Source: Peptoniphilus lacrimalis DSM 7455
GTDB lineage: Bacteria > Bacillota > Clostridia > Tissierellales > Peptoniphilaceae
NCBI RefSeq assembly: GCF_000378725.1
Contig: NZ_KB900367.1
Span: 186,001 to 250,000, forward strand
Length of the DNA stretch: 64,000 bases
Reading direction: 5' to 3'
Shown: piece after piece, positions 10,360 to 23,852 of the stretch
Layout: each line of letters opens with the position of its first letter
Position numbering within the stretch: the stretch's first letter is position 1
The notes under the pieces: generated by a model
Told to the model about the DNA's origin: nothing
What the model saw: only the letters and a program-made list of their open reading frames with translations
Databases searched by the model: none
Translations under genes and position numbers: made by a program

Positions 10360-10387
10360 AAATAATTAAATATTCCTATTATAGAAA

Positions 10388-10422
10388 AACAGTTTGCTTA
10401 TTTTTAAGCTTACTGTTTTTTC
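10388..10422 (+). terminator. Intrinsic terminator after the phosphoesterase gene
   Basis: Stem AACAGTTTGCTTA with TAAGCTTACTGTT, having a two-base internal mismatch, then TTTTTT. Confidence 0.8.
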
Positions 10423-10525
10423 TTACATATTTTCTAGTAAAAATGAATAAGATAACTTTAATATATTTCGTGAACTTTATTTTTACATATTTTTATTTTA
10501 TAATATTTATATTGGGTAAAAATCT

Positions 10526-10548
10526 AAGGCAACGTGTGTTGCCTTTTT
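10526..10548 (+). terminator. Hairpin with T run in the uvrB leader (terminator or attenuator)
   Basis: Perfect 8-bp stem AAGGCAAC / GTTGCCTT with loop GTGT followed by TTTTT, ending 25 bp before the uvrB start. A TATAAT at 10499-10504 lies upstream, so the hairpin may sit inside the uvrB transcript and act as an attenuator, or it may be a second terminator. Confidence 0.6.
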
Positions 10549-10573
10549 GTCATATAAGAAAGTAAGTGATACT

Positions 10574-12562
10574 GTGAAATTTAAAATTCATTCAGATTAT
10601 AAACCGACTGGGGACCAACCTCAGGCTATTGATAAATTGGTGGAGGGTTTAAATAAGGGCTATAAGCACCAAACTCTTTTGGGAGTTACAGGTTCTGGTA
10701 AAACTTTTACAATGGCAAATGTCATTGAAAGAGTTCAAAGACCTGCTCTTGTTATAGCTCACAATAAAACTCTTGCCTATCAACTTTGCTCAGAATTAAA
10801 GGAATTTTTTCCGGAAAATGCAGTAGAATATTTTGTGTCTTATTATGATTACTATCAACCGGAAGCCTACGTTCCTATGACTGATACTTTTATAGAAAAA
10901 GATTCGTCAGTAAATGATGAGATAGATAAATTAAGACATTCTGCTACTATGTCTTTATTCGAAAGACGTGATGTTATTATTGTCGCATCAGTTTCTTGCA
11001 TATATGGTTTAGGGGACCCTATAGATTATGAAAATCTAGCGATTTCTTTAAGACCTGGCATGATTAGGGATAGAAATGAAATAATGTCAAAACTTGTAGA
11101 TATTCAGTATGTGAGAAATGATTTTGATTTTTCTAGAGGAACTTTCAGAGTCAGGGGAGATGTGCTTGAGATTTTTCCAGCATCATCTTCTGAAAAATCT
11201 ATAAGAGTGGAATTTTTTGGAGATGAAATAGATAGAATTTCTGAAGTAGATGCTCTTACAGGAAAAGTTTTAAGACTTTTGACTCACGCTTATATCACTC
11301 CAGCATCCCACTATGCAACAACAAAAACTAAAGTCGAAAAGGCTATTGTAACTATAGAGGAAGAATTAGAAGAAAGGCTTAAAGTTTTAAAAGACCAAGA
11401 TAAACTCTTAGAGGCGCAAAGGCTTGAACAGAGAACAAGATATGATTTGGAAATGCTTGAAGAAATGGGATATTGTAATGGAATAGAAAATTATTCAAGA
11501 CATCTTTCTCAAAGACCAGCTGGTTCAAGACCCTATACCTTAATAGATTATTTTCCTGATGATTTTATCACAATTATTGATGAATCTCACCAATCTATTC
11601 CTCAAATAAGAGGTATGTTTAATGGAGATAGGTCAAGAAAAGAAACTTTAGTTGAATATGGTTTTAGACTTCCATCAGCTCTTGATAACAGACCCTTAAG
11701 ATTTTTTGAATTTGAATCAATGATGAAGCAATGTATATATGTTTCTGCGACTCCAGGTCCTTATGAAAGAGAGCATGAAGAAAATTCTGCAGAACAGATT
11801 ATTAGACCTACGGGACTTTTAGATCCTCAAATTTTTGTAAGACCTGTTAAAAATCAAATTGATGATTTGATCAGTGAAATAAATAAAACTGTTGAAAAAA
11901 AAGAAAGAGTTTTAGTTACAACTTTAACTAAAAGAATGGCAGAAGATTTAACTAAGCATTTTAAGGAAATAGGAATTAAGGCAACTTATATGCATTCTGA
12001 TGTTGAAACTTTAGAAAGAATGCAGATAATTAAAGATTTAAGACAGGCAAAAATAGATGTTTTAGTTGGCATAAATCTTTTAAGAGAGGGTTTGGATATG
12101 CCGGAAGTTTCCCTTGTAGCAATTTTAGATGCAGATAAAGAGGGATTTTTGAGGTCTAGAACTTCTCTAATTCAAACCGCTGGACGTGCGGCAAGAAATG
12201 TTTCAGGAAAAGTAATAATGTATGCTGATAATATTACTGAATCTATGAAGGAGACAATAGATGAAACAAATAGGCGTAGAAAAATTCAAGATGCCTATAA
12301 TAAAGTACATGGTATAGTTCCAAAATCCATTATTAAAGATATAAGAGATGTTCTAAATACAACACTTGCTGCCGAATCGGATGTTTCGTATAAAGAAGAA
12401 GATTTTGAAGATGAATTCACAAAGGATGAAATTCAAGCTATGATAGATGCTCTAAAGCCACAAATGTATGAAGCAGCAGAAGCTTTAGATTTTGAAAAAG
12501 CTGCTGAAATTAGAGATAAGATAAAAGAACTCAAAGAGAAGAAAAAAGAAGCGTTAGTTTAG
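10574..12562 (+). CDS. uvrB: Excinuclease ABC subunit UvrB
   Basis: Damage-verifying helicase of nucleotide excision repair that works with UvrA and UvrC. It has 662 residues, the usual family length. Walker A is [10 protein letters not shown], the beta-hairpin that inserts at damage is [12 protein letters not shown], the DEAD-type box is DESH, and the C-terminal UVR motif ([15 protein letters not shown]) contacts UvrC. I chose GTG at 10574 because a TTG at 10547 lies on the T run of a terminator-like hairpin with no ribosome site. uvrA starts 8 bp after the stop, so the two are one operon. Confidence 0.96.
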   Translation: MKFKIHSDYKPTGDQPQAIDKLVEGLNKGYKHQTLLGVTGSGKTFTMANVIERVQRPALVIAHNKTLAYQLCSELKEFFPENAVEYFVSYYDYYQPEAYVPMTDTFIEKDSSVNDEIDKLRHSATMSLFERRDVIIVASVSCIYGLGDPIDYENLAISLRPGMIRDRNEIMSKLVDIQYVRNDFDFSRGTFRVRGDVLEIFPASSSEKSIRVEFFGDEIDRISEVDALTGKVLRLLTHAYITPASHYATTKTKVEKAIVTIEEELEERLKVLKDQDKLLEAQRLEQRTRYDLEMLEEMGYCNGIENYSRHLSQRPAGSRPYTLIDYFPDDFITIIDESHQSIPQIRGMFNGDRSRKETLVEYGFRLPSALDNRPLRFFEFESMMKQCIYVSATPGPYEREHEENSAEQIIRPTGLLDPQIFVRPVKNQIDDLISEINKTVEKKERVLVTTLTKRMAEDLTKHFKEIGIKATYMHSDVETLERMQIIKDLRQAKIDVLVGINLLREGLDMPEVSLVAILDADKEGFLRSRTSLIQTAGRAARNVSGKVIMYADNITESMKETIDETNRRRKIQDAYNKVHGIVPKSIIKDIRDVLNTTLAAESDVSYKEEDFEDEFTKDEIQAMIDALKPQMYEAAEALDFEKAAEIRDKIKELKEKKKEALV

Positions 12563-12570
12563 GTGATATA

Positions 12571-15384
12571 TTGACTGAAGAATTTATAAAAATAAAGGGA
12601 GCAAGACAACACAATTTAAAAAATATAGATTTAACTATACCGAGAAATAAATTTATAGTTTTTACTGGACTTTCAGGTTCAGGAAAATCTTCCCTTGCCT
12701 TCGATACAATTTATGCTGAAGGTCAAAGGAGATATGTTGAATCTCTATCTTCCTATGCAAGACAATTTTTGGGACAGATGGATAAGCCGGAAGTTGATTA
12801 TATAGAAGGGATGAGCCCTTCAATTTCTATCGACCAAAAAACCACTTCCAAAAATCCACGTTCAACTGTGGGTACAGTTACAGAAATTTATGATTATTTA
12901 AGACTTCTTTATGCAAGAGTTGGTCATGCTTTTTGTCCCAAGTGTGGTAAGGAAGTAACAGCATTTACAATTGATCAAATGGTAGATAAGCTTATGGGAC
13001 TTGAAGAAAGACAAAAGATTCAGATTCTTTCACCAATTGTGCGTCACAGAAAAGGAACTCATAAAAAAGTTTTAGAAAAAATAAGAAAAGAAGGATTGTT
13101 GAGAATTTTTGTAGATGGACAAGCCCATGATATTTCTGAAGATTTAGAACTTGAAAAAAATAAAAATCACGATATTGATGTTGTAATAGATAGGATTATC
13201 ATAAAAGAAAAGATAGAATCGAGATTATTTGAGTCTTTAGAACTTGCCAGCGGCTTATCTGATGGCATAGTAAAGGTGAATGTAATTGATGGAGAAGATT
13301 TAATTTTTTCTACAAAATTAGCTTGTCCTGAATGTGGTATTGTAATTGAAGAAATCTCCCCACGTTCATTTTCCTTTAATTCACCCCTAGGGGCTTGTGA
13401 TGAATGTAAGGGACTTGGATTTTCCAAAGAAGTTGATGAGGATTTAGTTATTCCCAACAAAGACTTATCTATAGAAGAGGGGGCAATAGCTTGTTATTCT
13501 TCATCTAAGGGAACTTACTATTATGAGATGATAAAGGCTGTGGCAGATAAATTTAATTTTTCTACAAAAAAACCTATTAAAGAAGCACCTAGAGAATTTA
13601 TTGATGCCATTTTTAATGGATATGAAGGAAATCTAAACTTTACTTTTGACTCATATTTTTCCGGTATTAAGGATTATGAAGGCTCTTTTGAAGGAATAAA
13701 GGAAAATTTAAAGAGAAGATATTTAGAAACCTCTTCAAACAAAATGATTGATAAAATAGATGAATTTTTAATTGATTCTCCCTGCCACAAGTGTCATGGC
13801 TCAAGACTTAAGGAAGAATCTCTATCAATAAAAGTTGGAGGATTGAATATTTTTGAACTCACAGAGCTTTCAATTTCAAAAACTCTAGAATTTATTAAAA
13901 ATTTAAAATTATCTGATAAGGAAAAAATTATTGCAAAAGAACTTTTGAAAGAAATAAAAGACAGACTTTCATTTTTATTTACTGTTGGGCTAGAATATTT
14001 AACTCTTTCAAGAATGGCTGGCACTCTATCGGGAGGAGAGGCTCAAAGAATAAGACTTGCAACACAAATCGGTTCTCAATTGGTGGGAGTAATTTATGTT
14101 CTTGATGAACCCTCCATAGGACTTCATCAGAGAGATAATGAAAAACTTTTGGGAGCTTTAAGAAATTTAACAGATATAGGAAATACTTTAATTGTTGTGG
14201 AACATGACGAAGAAACCATGAGATCTTGTGATGAGATTGTTGATATTGGCCCCTTTGCAGGCAGAAATGGTGGGAGAATTGTTGGTCAAGGAAGTGTCTT
14301 AGATATAATTAATTCTAAGGAATCTATAACTGGTGATTTTTTGTCAGGTAGGAAAAAAATTGAAGTGCCTAAAGAAAGAAGACCCTATACAGGAAAGTCT
14401 ATCTTTGTAAAAGGAGCAAGAGAGCATAACCTAAAAAATATTGATGTGGAATTTCCTTTGGGACAATTCATTGCTGTTACAGGAGTTTCAGGTTCAGGTA
14501 AGTCATCTCTTGTAAATGAAATTTTATTTAAAGCTCTTGGGCAAAAAATTAATAAATCAAGAATTAAACCGGGACTTTATAGAGAAATTACAGGGCTTGA
14601 AAATCTTGACAAGGTTGTAGACATTGACCAAAGTCCTATTGGGAGGACCCCTAGGTCTAATCCTGCAACTTATACTGGAACTTTTGATTTAATTAGAGAT
14701 ATTTTTGCTATGACTAACGAAGCAAAGATGCGTGGTTATAAAAAAGGAAGATTTTCTTTTAATGTAAAAGGTGGAAGATGTGAAGCCTGCAAGGGTGATG
14801 GAATAATAAAAGTTGAAATGCACTTTTTGCCTGATGTTTATGTGCCTTGTGAAGTTTGTAAGGGTCAAAGATATAACAGAGAAACTTTACAGGTAAAGTA
14901 CAAGGGTAAAAATATTTCTGAGGTCTTAGATATGACAGTAGAAGAAGCTCTTGAATTTTTTAAGAATCATCCAAGAGTAATAAGAAAATTGGAAACATTA
15001 AAAGATGTTGGTTTATCTTATTTAAAACTTGGACAGCCATCAACTCAGCTCTCTGGCGGTGAAGCACAAAGAATAAAGCTTGCAACAGAACTCTCAAAAA
15101 AAGCTACTGGTTCTACAATTTATATCTTAGATGAGCCTACAACAGGTCTTCATTCTTATGATGTTTTAAAATTGATAAAAGTTTTAAATAGATTAGTAGA
15201 TAAGGGTAATACTGTGGTAGTTATAGAGCATAATTTAGATGTTATAAAGACTGCAGATTATATAATAGATTTAGGACCTGAAGGCGGAGATGGAGGAGGA
15301 GAAGTTTTAGTCACAGGAAGACCTCTTGAAATTTGTCAGTGCGAAAAATCTTATACTGGAAAATTTTTAAAGGACATACTATAA
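12571..15384 (+). CDS. uvrA: Excinuclease ABC subunit UvrA
   Basis: DNA-damage sensor ATPase of 937 residues with two ABC modules. The first Walker A is GLSGSGKSS, followed by [16 protein letters not shown]; the second is GVSGSGKSS. Zinc-binding cysteine pairs are visible as CPKCGK, CPECG...CDECKG and CEACKGDG...CEVCKG. Both ABC signatures are present ([12 protein letters not shown] and [12 protein letters not shown]). Translation starts at TTG with AGGTGA just upstream; the next in-frame starts would remove the conserved [13 protein letters not shown]. It follows uvrB by 8 bp. Confidence 0.97.
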   Translation: MTEEFIKIKGARQHNLKNIDLTIPRNKFIVFTGLSGSGKSSLAFDTIYAEGQRRYVESLSSYARQFLGQMDKPEVDYIEGMSPSISIDQKTTSKNPRSTVGTVTEIYDYLRLLYARVGHAFCPKCGKEVTAFTIDQMVDKLMGLEERQKIQILSPIVRHRKGTHKKVLEKIRKEGLLRIFVDGQAHDISEDLELEKNKNHDIDVVIDRIIIKEKIESRLFESLELASGLSDGIVKVNVIDGEDLIFSTKLACPECGIVIEEISPRSFSFNSPLGACDECKGLGFSKEVDEDLVIPNKDLSIEEGAIACYSSSKGTYYYEMIKAVADKFNFSTKKPIKEAPREFIDAIFNGYEGNLNFTFDSYFSGIKDYEGSFEGIKENLKRRYLETSSNKMIDKIDEFLIDSPCHKCHGSRLKEESLSIKVGGLNIFELTELSISKTLEFIKNLKLSDKEKIIAKELLKEIKDRLSFLFTVGLEYLTLSRMAGTLSGGEAQRIRLATQIGSQLVGVIYVLDEPSIGLHQRDNEKLLGALRNLTDIGNTLIVVEHDEETMRSCDEIVDIGPFAGRNGGRIVGQGSVLDIINSKESITGDFLSGRKKIEVPKERRPYTGKSIFVKGAREHNLKNIDVEFPLGQFIAVTGVSGSGKSSLVNEILFKALGQKINKSRIKPGLYREITGLENLDKVVDIDQSPIGRTPRSNPATYTGTFDLIRDIFAMTNEAKMRGYKKGRFSFNVKGGRCEACKGDGIIKVEMHFLPDVYVPCEVCKGQRYNRETLQVKYKGKNISEVLDMTVEEALEFFKNHPRVIRKLETLKDVGLSYLKLGQPSTQLSGGEAQRIKLATELSKKATGSTIYILDEPTTGLHSYDVLKLIKVLNRLVDKGNTVVVIEHNLDVIKTADYIIDLGPEGGDGGGEVLVTGRPLEICQCEKSYTGKFLKDIL

Positions 15385-15386
15385 TT

Positions 15387-16196
15387 ATGATTATGAAAAA
15401 ATTTATACAAAAAACAGTAATTTTATTTTTATTAATAAGCCTTGTTCCGCAGATGACTTTTGCTCAGTTTGTGAGGGAAAATAATTTTGTAGATAAAAAA
15501 GGTGCAGAAAGAACAGCAAATATAAAAAAATTTCAAGCAACTATGAATATTCCTATTAGCGGAACTTTGGACAATAAAACTAAAGAGGCCTTATATAATA
15601 AGGATTATAAAGTTTGGGATATGGTAACAAATCCACCAAGTAAGGGTTATTGGATCGCTGTAAATAAATCAAGAAGAATTTTGACTATGTATATGGGAGA
15701 TAAGTCTTTAGGAAAATATCCAGTAACTTTAGGAACATCTGCAACACAAACTCCATCGGGCAGGGGTAAAATTGGAAATATGCATAAAAATCCAGCTTGG
15801 GGAGGAATGAACGGGAAATATAAACCAGTAGCTGCTGATGATCCTAAAAATCCTTTGGGAGAAAGATGGATGGGTTTAAGTTTAAAAGGATTTTCTGGCT
15901 ACGGAATTCATGGAAATATAAAGCCGCATCAAATCGGAGGTTATTATTCAAATGGCTGCATAAGAATGTTTAACTACGATATAGAAGAGGCAGTTTTTCC
16001 ACAGATGAAAATTGGCAATCCAGTTTGGATTGGTACAGATACTGAGCTTGAATCTTGGGGGCTATATCAATTTTCAAAAGTAGAAAAGGATAAAGCTGTA
16101 GAAAAACCACAAGTTACACAACAAAATCAAATAAATGATGTAGAAAATGAAGAAAAAATTGAAAATTACCAAGCAGTTGATTTATTTGAATATTAA
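15387..16196 (+). CDS. Secreted L,D-transpeptidase (YkuD) with peptidoglycan-binding domain
   Basis: Exported cell-wall enzyme of 269 residues that forms or edits 3-3 peptidoglycan crosslinks. A signal peptide (KKFIQKTVILFLLISLVP) ends near QMTFAQ. Residues about 35-75 resemble a PG_binding_1 domain (IKKFQATMNIPISGTLDNKT). The YkuD catalytic domain covers about 85-215, with His in GYGIHGN and the nucleophile Cys in SNGCIRM. The C-terminal tail is Gln/Glu-rich. AAGGA lies 12 bp before the ATG chosen, two bases after the uvrA stop, so it may be co-transcribed with uvrBA although functionally unrelated. Confidence 0.88.
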   Translation: MIMKKFIQKTVILFLLISLVPQMTFAQFVRENNFVDKKGAERTANIKKFQATMNIPISGTLDNKTKEALYNKDYKVWDMVTNPPSKGYWIAVNKSRRILTMYMGDKSLGKYPVTLGTSATQTPSGRGKIGNMHKNPAWGGMNGKYKPVAADDPKNPLGERWMGLSLKGFSGYGIHGNIKPHQIGGYYSNGCIRMFNYDIEEAVFPQMKIGNPVWIGTDTELESWGLYQFSKVEKDKAVEKPQVTQQNQINDVENEEKIENYQAVDLFEY

Positions 16197-16199
16197 ATT

Positions 16200-16226
16200 T
16201 AAGGATAGCAAGTCTATCCTTTTTTA
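16200..16226 (+). terminator. Intrinsic terminator after the L,D-transpeptidase gene
   Basis: Perfect stem AAGGATAG / CTATCCTT, loop CAAGT, then T run. A weaker inverted repeat (ATAAGAAA / TTTCTTAT at 16240-16274) follows in the gltX leader. Confidence 0.88.
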
Positions 16227-16365
16227 TTTACTAAAAATTATAAGAAAATTTAAAGCTCTCATGGAGTTTCTTATTAAGTCTTGATTTTTTATTTATTCAG
16301 TTTACAAAATTTCCAATTTTATCTATACTATAATGTAGAATTACATTATTTGGGAGTGTTATTTA

Positions 16366-17844
16366 ATGAAAGAAGTTAGATTAAGATTTGCACCGTCACC
16401 GACAGGTTTTCTTCATATAGGTGGTTTGAGGACTGCCTTATATAACTACTTATTCGCAAGAAATAAGGGTGGAAAATTTATTTTAAGAATTGAAGATACT
16501 GACAGAACAAGATTTGTTCAAGGAGCTATTGAAAATTTAATAGATTCTTTAAAATGGGCAGGAATCACTTATGATGAAGGTGTCTTCGTTGAAGATGGAA
16601 AAATTGTTCAAAAGGGAGAATATGGTCCATATATTCAATCTCAAAGATTAGATATCTATAAAAAATATGTAGATCAACTGATTGAAAATGGCTATGCTTA
16701 CTATTGTTTCTGCAGTAAAGATAGACTTGACCATTTGCGTGAAGAACAAAGAATTAAAGGACAAGTGCCAAAATATGATGGACTTTGCAGAGAAATTCCT
16801 CTAGATGAAGCAAAAAAAAGAATTGCTAGTGGAGAAGAATATGTAGTTAGACTTAAACTTCCTCACAACAAAGATATAACTTTTAATGATTTGGTTCGTG
16901 GTAAGGTTACTATTAATACCAATGAAATTGATGACCAAGTACTTATGAAATCAGATGGATTTCCAACTTATCACATGGCTGTAGTTGTTGATGATCATTT
17001 AATGGGCATTACTCATGTTGTTAGAGGAGAAGAATGGCTTTCTTCAACTCCTAAACATGTTTTCTTATACCAAGCTTTAGGCTGGGAAAGTCCAGAATAT
17101 GTTCACCTTCCTACAGTTTTAAATAAAGATAGAAAAAAACTTTCAAAAAGACAAGGCGATGTTTCTGTTGAAGATTTTAAGGAAAGAGGATATTTGCCAG
17201 AAGGTATTATTAATTATTTAGCTCTTGTTGGCTGGTCACCTGAAGATGGCGATGAAATTATGAATATGGATGAGCTTGTTTCAAAATTTGATTTTGATAG
17301 GGTTGGCAAAAGTGGCGGTATCTTTGATACTGATAAATTAAACTGGGTTAATGCTCACTATATTAAACAATATCCCATAGAAAAATTGGCAGAGCTTTCT
17401 ATTCCTTATGTTGTTGATTCAGGACTTTTGAAAGAAGCTTATATAAGAGAAAATTTTGAATGGTATAAAGTTTTAATAGATACAATTAAAGAAGCGATTG
17501 ATAAATTGGAAGATATTCCTAAACATATAGGATTTTTGTTTGGCGATTTAAAAATAACTGAAGATGCAGCTATGGAAGAAATAAATAAAGAACATGTTCC
17601 TGATTTACTTAAAACTTTTATTGAAGTTGTAAATAGCCATGACGAAATTTCACTTGAAGTTGCAAATGGATTAATGAAAGAAGTTCAAAAGAAATCAGGT
17701 GTAAAGGGCAAAAACTTATATATGCCTGTAAGAGCTGCTATTTCAGGCAATGTTCATGGACCTGAAATGTCAAATATTATATATCTTTTAGGAAAAGATA
17801 AATTAGTCCAAAGGGCTCAAAAAGTTTTAAATAATTTAAAGTAA
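16366..17844 (+). CDS. gltX: Glutamyl-tRNA synthetase
   Basis: Class I aminoacyl-tRNA synthetase of 492 residues charging tRNA-Glu (possibly also tRNA-Gln if the cell uses GatCAB). The HIGH-type motif is PTGFLHIGGLRTA near the N-terminus and the KMSKS-type motif is DRKKLSKRQGD near residue 260. A Cys-containing insertion (YYCFCSKDRL) follows the Rossmann start. GGGAG precedes the ATG; a TATAAT lies at 16329-16334 without a convincing -35. pgk begins 8 bp after the stop, so gltX heads the glycolytic operon, an unusual coupling. Confidence 0.96.
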   Translation: MKEVRLRFAPSPTGFLHIGGLRTALYNYLFARNKGGKFILRIEDTDRTRFVQGAIENLIDSLKWAGITYDEGVFVEDGKIVQKGEYGPYIQSQRLDIYKKYVDQLIENGYAYYCFCSKDRLDHLREEQRIKGQVPKYDGLCREIPLDEAKKRIASGEEYVVRLKLPHNKDITFNDLVRGKVTINTNEIDDQVLMKSDGFPTYHMAVVVDDHLMGITHVVRGEEWLSSTPKHVFLYQALGWESPEYVHLPTVLNKDRKKLSKRQGDVSVEDFKERGYLPEGIINYLALVGWSPEDGDEIMNMDELVSKFDFDRVGKSGGIFDTDKLNWVNAHYIKQYPIEKLAELSIPYVVDSGLLKEAYIRENFEWYKVLIDTIKEAIDKLEDIPKHIGFLFGDLKITEDAAMEEINKEHVPDLLKTFIEVVNSHDEISLEVANGLMKEVQKKSGVKGKNLYMPVRAAISGNVHGPEMSNIIYLLGKDKLVQRAQKVLNNLK

Positions 17845-17852
17845 GGTGGAAA

Positions 17853-19046
17853 ATGATTAAAAAATTAGAAGATTTTAATTTTAATGGCAAAACTGTTCTT
17901 GTAAGAGTTGATTTTAATGTTCCTATTAAAGATGGAAAAGTAAAAGGTGATGATAGAATCAAAAAAAGCCTTCCCACTATCAAATATATAAAAGAACAAG
18001 GTGGAAAAATCATTCTTATGAGCCATTTAGGAAGACCAAAGGGAAAATATAATAAAGATTTATCTCTAAGACCTGTGGCACAAAGACTAAGTGAAATTTT
18101 AGGAGAAGATATTCTTTTTATTGATGAAAAAGAAGTTGTTAATAAAGAGGTTAAGGATAAGGTTAAAAATCTTAAAAACGCAGAGATTGCTCTTTTAGAA
18201 AATTTAAGATTCCGTCCTGAAGAAGAAAAAAATGAAGAATCTTTTTCAAAAGATTTAGCTTCACTTGCAGATATTTATGTAAATGATGCTTTTGGTACTG
18301 CACACAGAGCCCACGCTTCTAATGTAGGTGTAAGCAAATTTTTACCTTCTGCAGCCGGATTTTTGTTAGAAAAAGAAATTAAATATTTAAAAGAAAGCTT
18401 AGAAAATCCAAAAAGACCTTTTGTAGCAATTCTTGGTGGAGCTAAGGTTTCTGATAAAATCAATCTTATTAAAAATCTTTTAGACAAAATTGACTCCATA
18501 GTTATTGTAGGAGCTATGGCTAACACCTTTATAAAATCTATGGGTAAGGAAGTAGGAAAATCCTTAGTTGAAGATGATAAGCTCGACCTTGCTCGTCAAA
18601 TTATTGATCAAGCATCAAAAAAAGGTGTAAATTTAATTTTGCCTGAAGATTTTATTGAAGCGAGAGAAATTTCTGATGATGCAAAGGGTCAAGTGGTAGA
18701 TGCTTCAAGCATAGACAAAGATAAGATGGTTTTAGATATAGGACCAAATAGTTTGAAAAAAATTAAGATGGTTTTAAAAGATGCCAAGACAATTGTTTGG
18801 AATGGACCTGCTGGAGTTTTTGAAGTAGATGAATTTTCAAAGGGTACTGTGGGAATTGCTAAAATCTTGGCTGATTCAGATGCTTTAACTATAGTTGGTG
18901 GTGGAGATTCTGTCGCTGCTGTAGAAAAAGCTGGTGTGGAAGATAAAATAAGCCATATTTCTACAGGTGGTGGAGCAAGCTTAGAACTGCTTGAAGGAAA
19001 AGTTCTTCCTGCAATTAAGGCTTTAGGTGAAGCAAATGAGAACTAA
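17853..19046 (+). CDS. pgk: Phosphoglycerate kinase
   Basis: Glycolytic enzyme of 397 residues converting 1,3-bisphosphoglycerate and ADP to 3-phosphoglycerate and ATP. VRVDFNVPIKDGKV opens the substrate-binding domain, SHLGRPKGK and the nucleotide-binding GGAKVSDK and GGGDSVAA motifs are present, and the length is normal. AAGGTGG lies just upstream of the ATG. It overlaps tpiA by 11 bp. No gap gene precedes it, unlike the common gap-pgk-tpi order. Confidence 0.97.
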   Translation: MIKKLEDFNFNGKTVLVRVDFNVPIKDGKVKGDDRIKKSLPTIKYIKEQGGKIILMSHLGRPKGKYNKDLSLRPVAQRLSEILGEDILFIDEKEVVNKEVKDKVKNLKNAEIALLENLRFRPEEEKNEESFSKDLASLADIYVNDAFGTAHRAHASNVGVSKFLPSAAGFLLEKEIKYLKESLENPKRPFVAILGGAKVSDKINLIKNLLDKIDSIVIVGAMANTFIKSMGKEVGKSLVEDDKLDLARQIIDQASKKGVNLILPEDFIEAREISDDAKGQVVDASSIDKDKMVLDIGPNSLKKIKMVLKDAKTIVWNGPAGVFEVDEFSKGTVGIAKILADSDALTIVGGGDSVAAVEKAGVEDKISHISTGGGASLELLEGKVLPAIKALGEANEN

Positions 19047-19775
19047 GTTTATATGCGGGAACTGGAAGATGAATAAAACCGCAAAAGAAGCAGAAGAATT
19101 TATAAAAGACCTTGTAAAAAATGATTTTAAGGATGTTGATGTTTTAATAGCACCTCCCTTTACTTCTTTAGATGCTGTTAAAAGAAATTCTAATGGCAAA
19201 ATCTATATAGGAAGTCAAAATATATGTAAATTTAATGATGGAGCTTATACTGGTGAAGTTTCAGGGAAAATGCTCAAAGAATTTTGTGATTATGTAATTA
19301 TAGGACACAGCGAAAGACGTACTATTTTCTCCGAAGATTACCAAACAATAAGAGAAAAAATTTTAAGAGCTTTTGAAAATAATTTAAAAGTTATACTTTG
19401 TTTAGGTGAAGAGGCCGAAGTTCGTGAGAATAATAAGCAAAATGATTTTGTAAAAGAAGAAATTCTTGCAGCTTTAGAAAATTTAGATTTTAATAGAGAT
19501 AATTTGACGATAGCTTATGAACCGATTTGGGCAATAGGAACAGGTAAGACTTGCTCTTCTGAAGATGCTCAAGATATGTGTAAATTCATAAGACATACTC
19601 TTTCTAAGTTAAATAAAAATGAAAGTGAATTTATTAGAATCTTATATGGAGGCTCTGTGAAAGGCTCAAATGCTAAAAATTTGCTAGCTTGTCCTGATAT
19701 TGATGGAGCTTTAGTTGGTGGAGCATCTTTAGAAGCTAAAGAGTTTTTGAAGATTATTAATTACAAGGAGAATAT

Positions 19776-19779
<4 letters not shown>
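19036..19779 (+). CDS. tpiA: Triosephosphate isomerase
   Basis: TIM-barrel enzyme of 247 residues interconverting dihydroxyacetone phosphate and glyceraldehyde 3-phosphate. The N-terminus FICGNWKMNK carries the catalytic Asn/Lys, the catalytic His is in IIGHSERR, the catalytic Glu in AYEPIWAIGTG, and the phosphate-gripping loop is YGGSVKGSN. The ATG at 19036 is preferred over a GTG at 19027 because AGGTGA sits 5 bp before it and the product then starts at the conserved position. The stop overlaps the gpmI start (ATGA). Confidence 0.96.
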
Positions 19780-23007
<3,228 letters not shown>

Positions 23008-23010
<3 letters not shown>

Positions 23011-23037
23011 AGAAGGTAGGTTTAATCCTACCTCTTT
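23008..23037 (+). terminator. Terminator of the glycolytic operon
   Basis: Stem AAAGAAGGTAGG / CCTACCTCTTT with one bulged A and loop TTTAAT; a short T run follows. Confidence 0.75.
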
Positions 23038-23158
23038 AATTTTTATCGCCTATAGGTGAAAATTGGAATTTATGAATATTAAAATGTATAAAATATATTT
23101 TATCAGAAGATTATTATAATTTATTTTAGAATAAATTAAATACTTATAAATATAATTT

Positions 23159-23275
23159 GCTCTTGGTACTCGTGAAAAAATTAAAAAATAATACATAATA
23201 GTTAAGGGTTATTTCACTTCTCTATGATGATAATTATTAATTTTTAACATTTAAGCCTGCCAAGAGCTTTTGAAT
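23159..23275 (+). ncRNA. Candidate structured RNA in the gap before the iron operon
   Basis: In a 446-bp AT-rich gap with no gene, GCTCTTGG at 23159-23166 pairs perfectly with CCAAGAGC at 23260-23267 and is followed by TTTTGAATTTT. Inside, GTGAAA at 23172-23177 can pair with TTTCAC at 23212-23217. A TATAAT at 23151-23156 stands just before the 5' arm. The layout resembles a small RNA of about 110 nt with its own end signal, but I recognise no family and the stems are short. Confidence 0.3.
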
Positions 23276-23341
23276 TTTATTAAATATATTTAAAAAATTA
23301 TTGCAAAAATTTAAAAAATCATATATTATAATTGAGAATTC

Positions 23342-23385
23342 TTGTTAAGTGATATCAATTAACAATTTACATTTAATTAATGTAA
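23342..23385. promoter_or_regulatory. Two adjacent palindromes upstream of the iron-uptake operon
   Basis: TTGTTAA (23342-23348) pairs with TTAACAA (23359-23365). One base later, TTACATT (23367-23373) pairs with AATGTAA (23379-23385), giving a 19-bp palindrome of the size bound by Fur-family regulators. They lie 70-115 bp before the first gene. Metal-dependent repression is inferred from the operon's function. Confidence 0.45.
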
Positions 23386-23456
23386 TTTTTAAAAAACATA
23401 AATACCTTTTTATATTACAATATTACTTGTAAAGATAAGTAGAAAGGATGACTAAA

Positions 23457-23852
23457 ATGAGTAGAAAGAAAATTTTTGGATATATTTCTGCTATTATAGG
23501 TCTTTTGTTAGTGCTTGCACCAAAATTTATAACACCTGTTTGTCCTCCTATGGAAAATGGTATGTTTATGAAATGCCATTGGATGGGAAATATGACTATG
23601 GGTATTGGTGCAGTTATTTTAGTGTTAGCAATCATTTTTATTATAGTTAAAGATTCAAAAATATCTTTAGGATTATCTATTTCAAATATAGCAATTGGTA
23701 TTTTAGAGATACTAAATGCTCACGTGCTTATCGGTGGATGTATGAAAGCTGATATGGCATGCAGGGCAAAAACCATTCCATTTTGCACATTGTTGGCAGG
23801 AATATTGGTTTTAGTTAATATTTATTATTGTATGAAAGAAAGAAATTCATAA
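23457..23852 (+). CDS. DUF4418 family membrane protein
   Basis: Small membrane protein of 131 residues with four hydrophobic segments. Cys-containing loops are visible (CPPMENGMFMKCHW and GGCMKADMACRAKTIPFC), so it could hold a metal or disulfide on the outer face. The overall pattern matches DUF4418, found with FtsX-type ABC transporters in clostridia. ATG at 23457 is preferred over 23448 because AGAAAGG then has proper spacing. It starts the iron operon and its stop overlaps the next gene by one base. Function unknown. Confidence 0.7.
   Translation: MSRKKIFGYISAIIGLLLVLAPKFITPVCPPMENGMFMKCHWMGNMTMGIGAVILVLAIIFIIVKDSKISLGLSISNIAIGILEILNAHVLIGGCMKADMACRAKTIPFCTLLAGILVLVNIYYCMKERNS

Noticed and set aside
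16197-16365. T-box riboswitch in the gltX leader
   Set aside because: The leader is too short after the upstream terminator, and no T-box sequence or antiterminator pairing is visible; only a weak inverted repeat.
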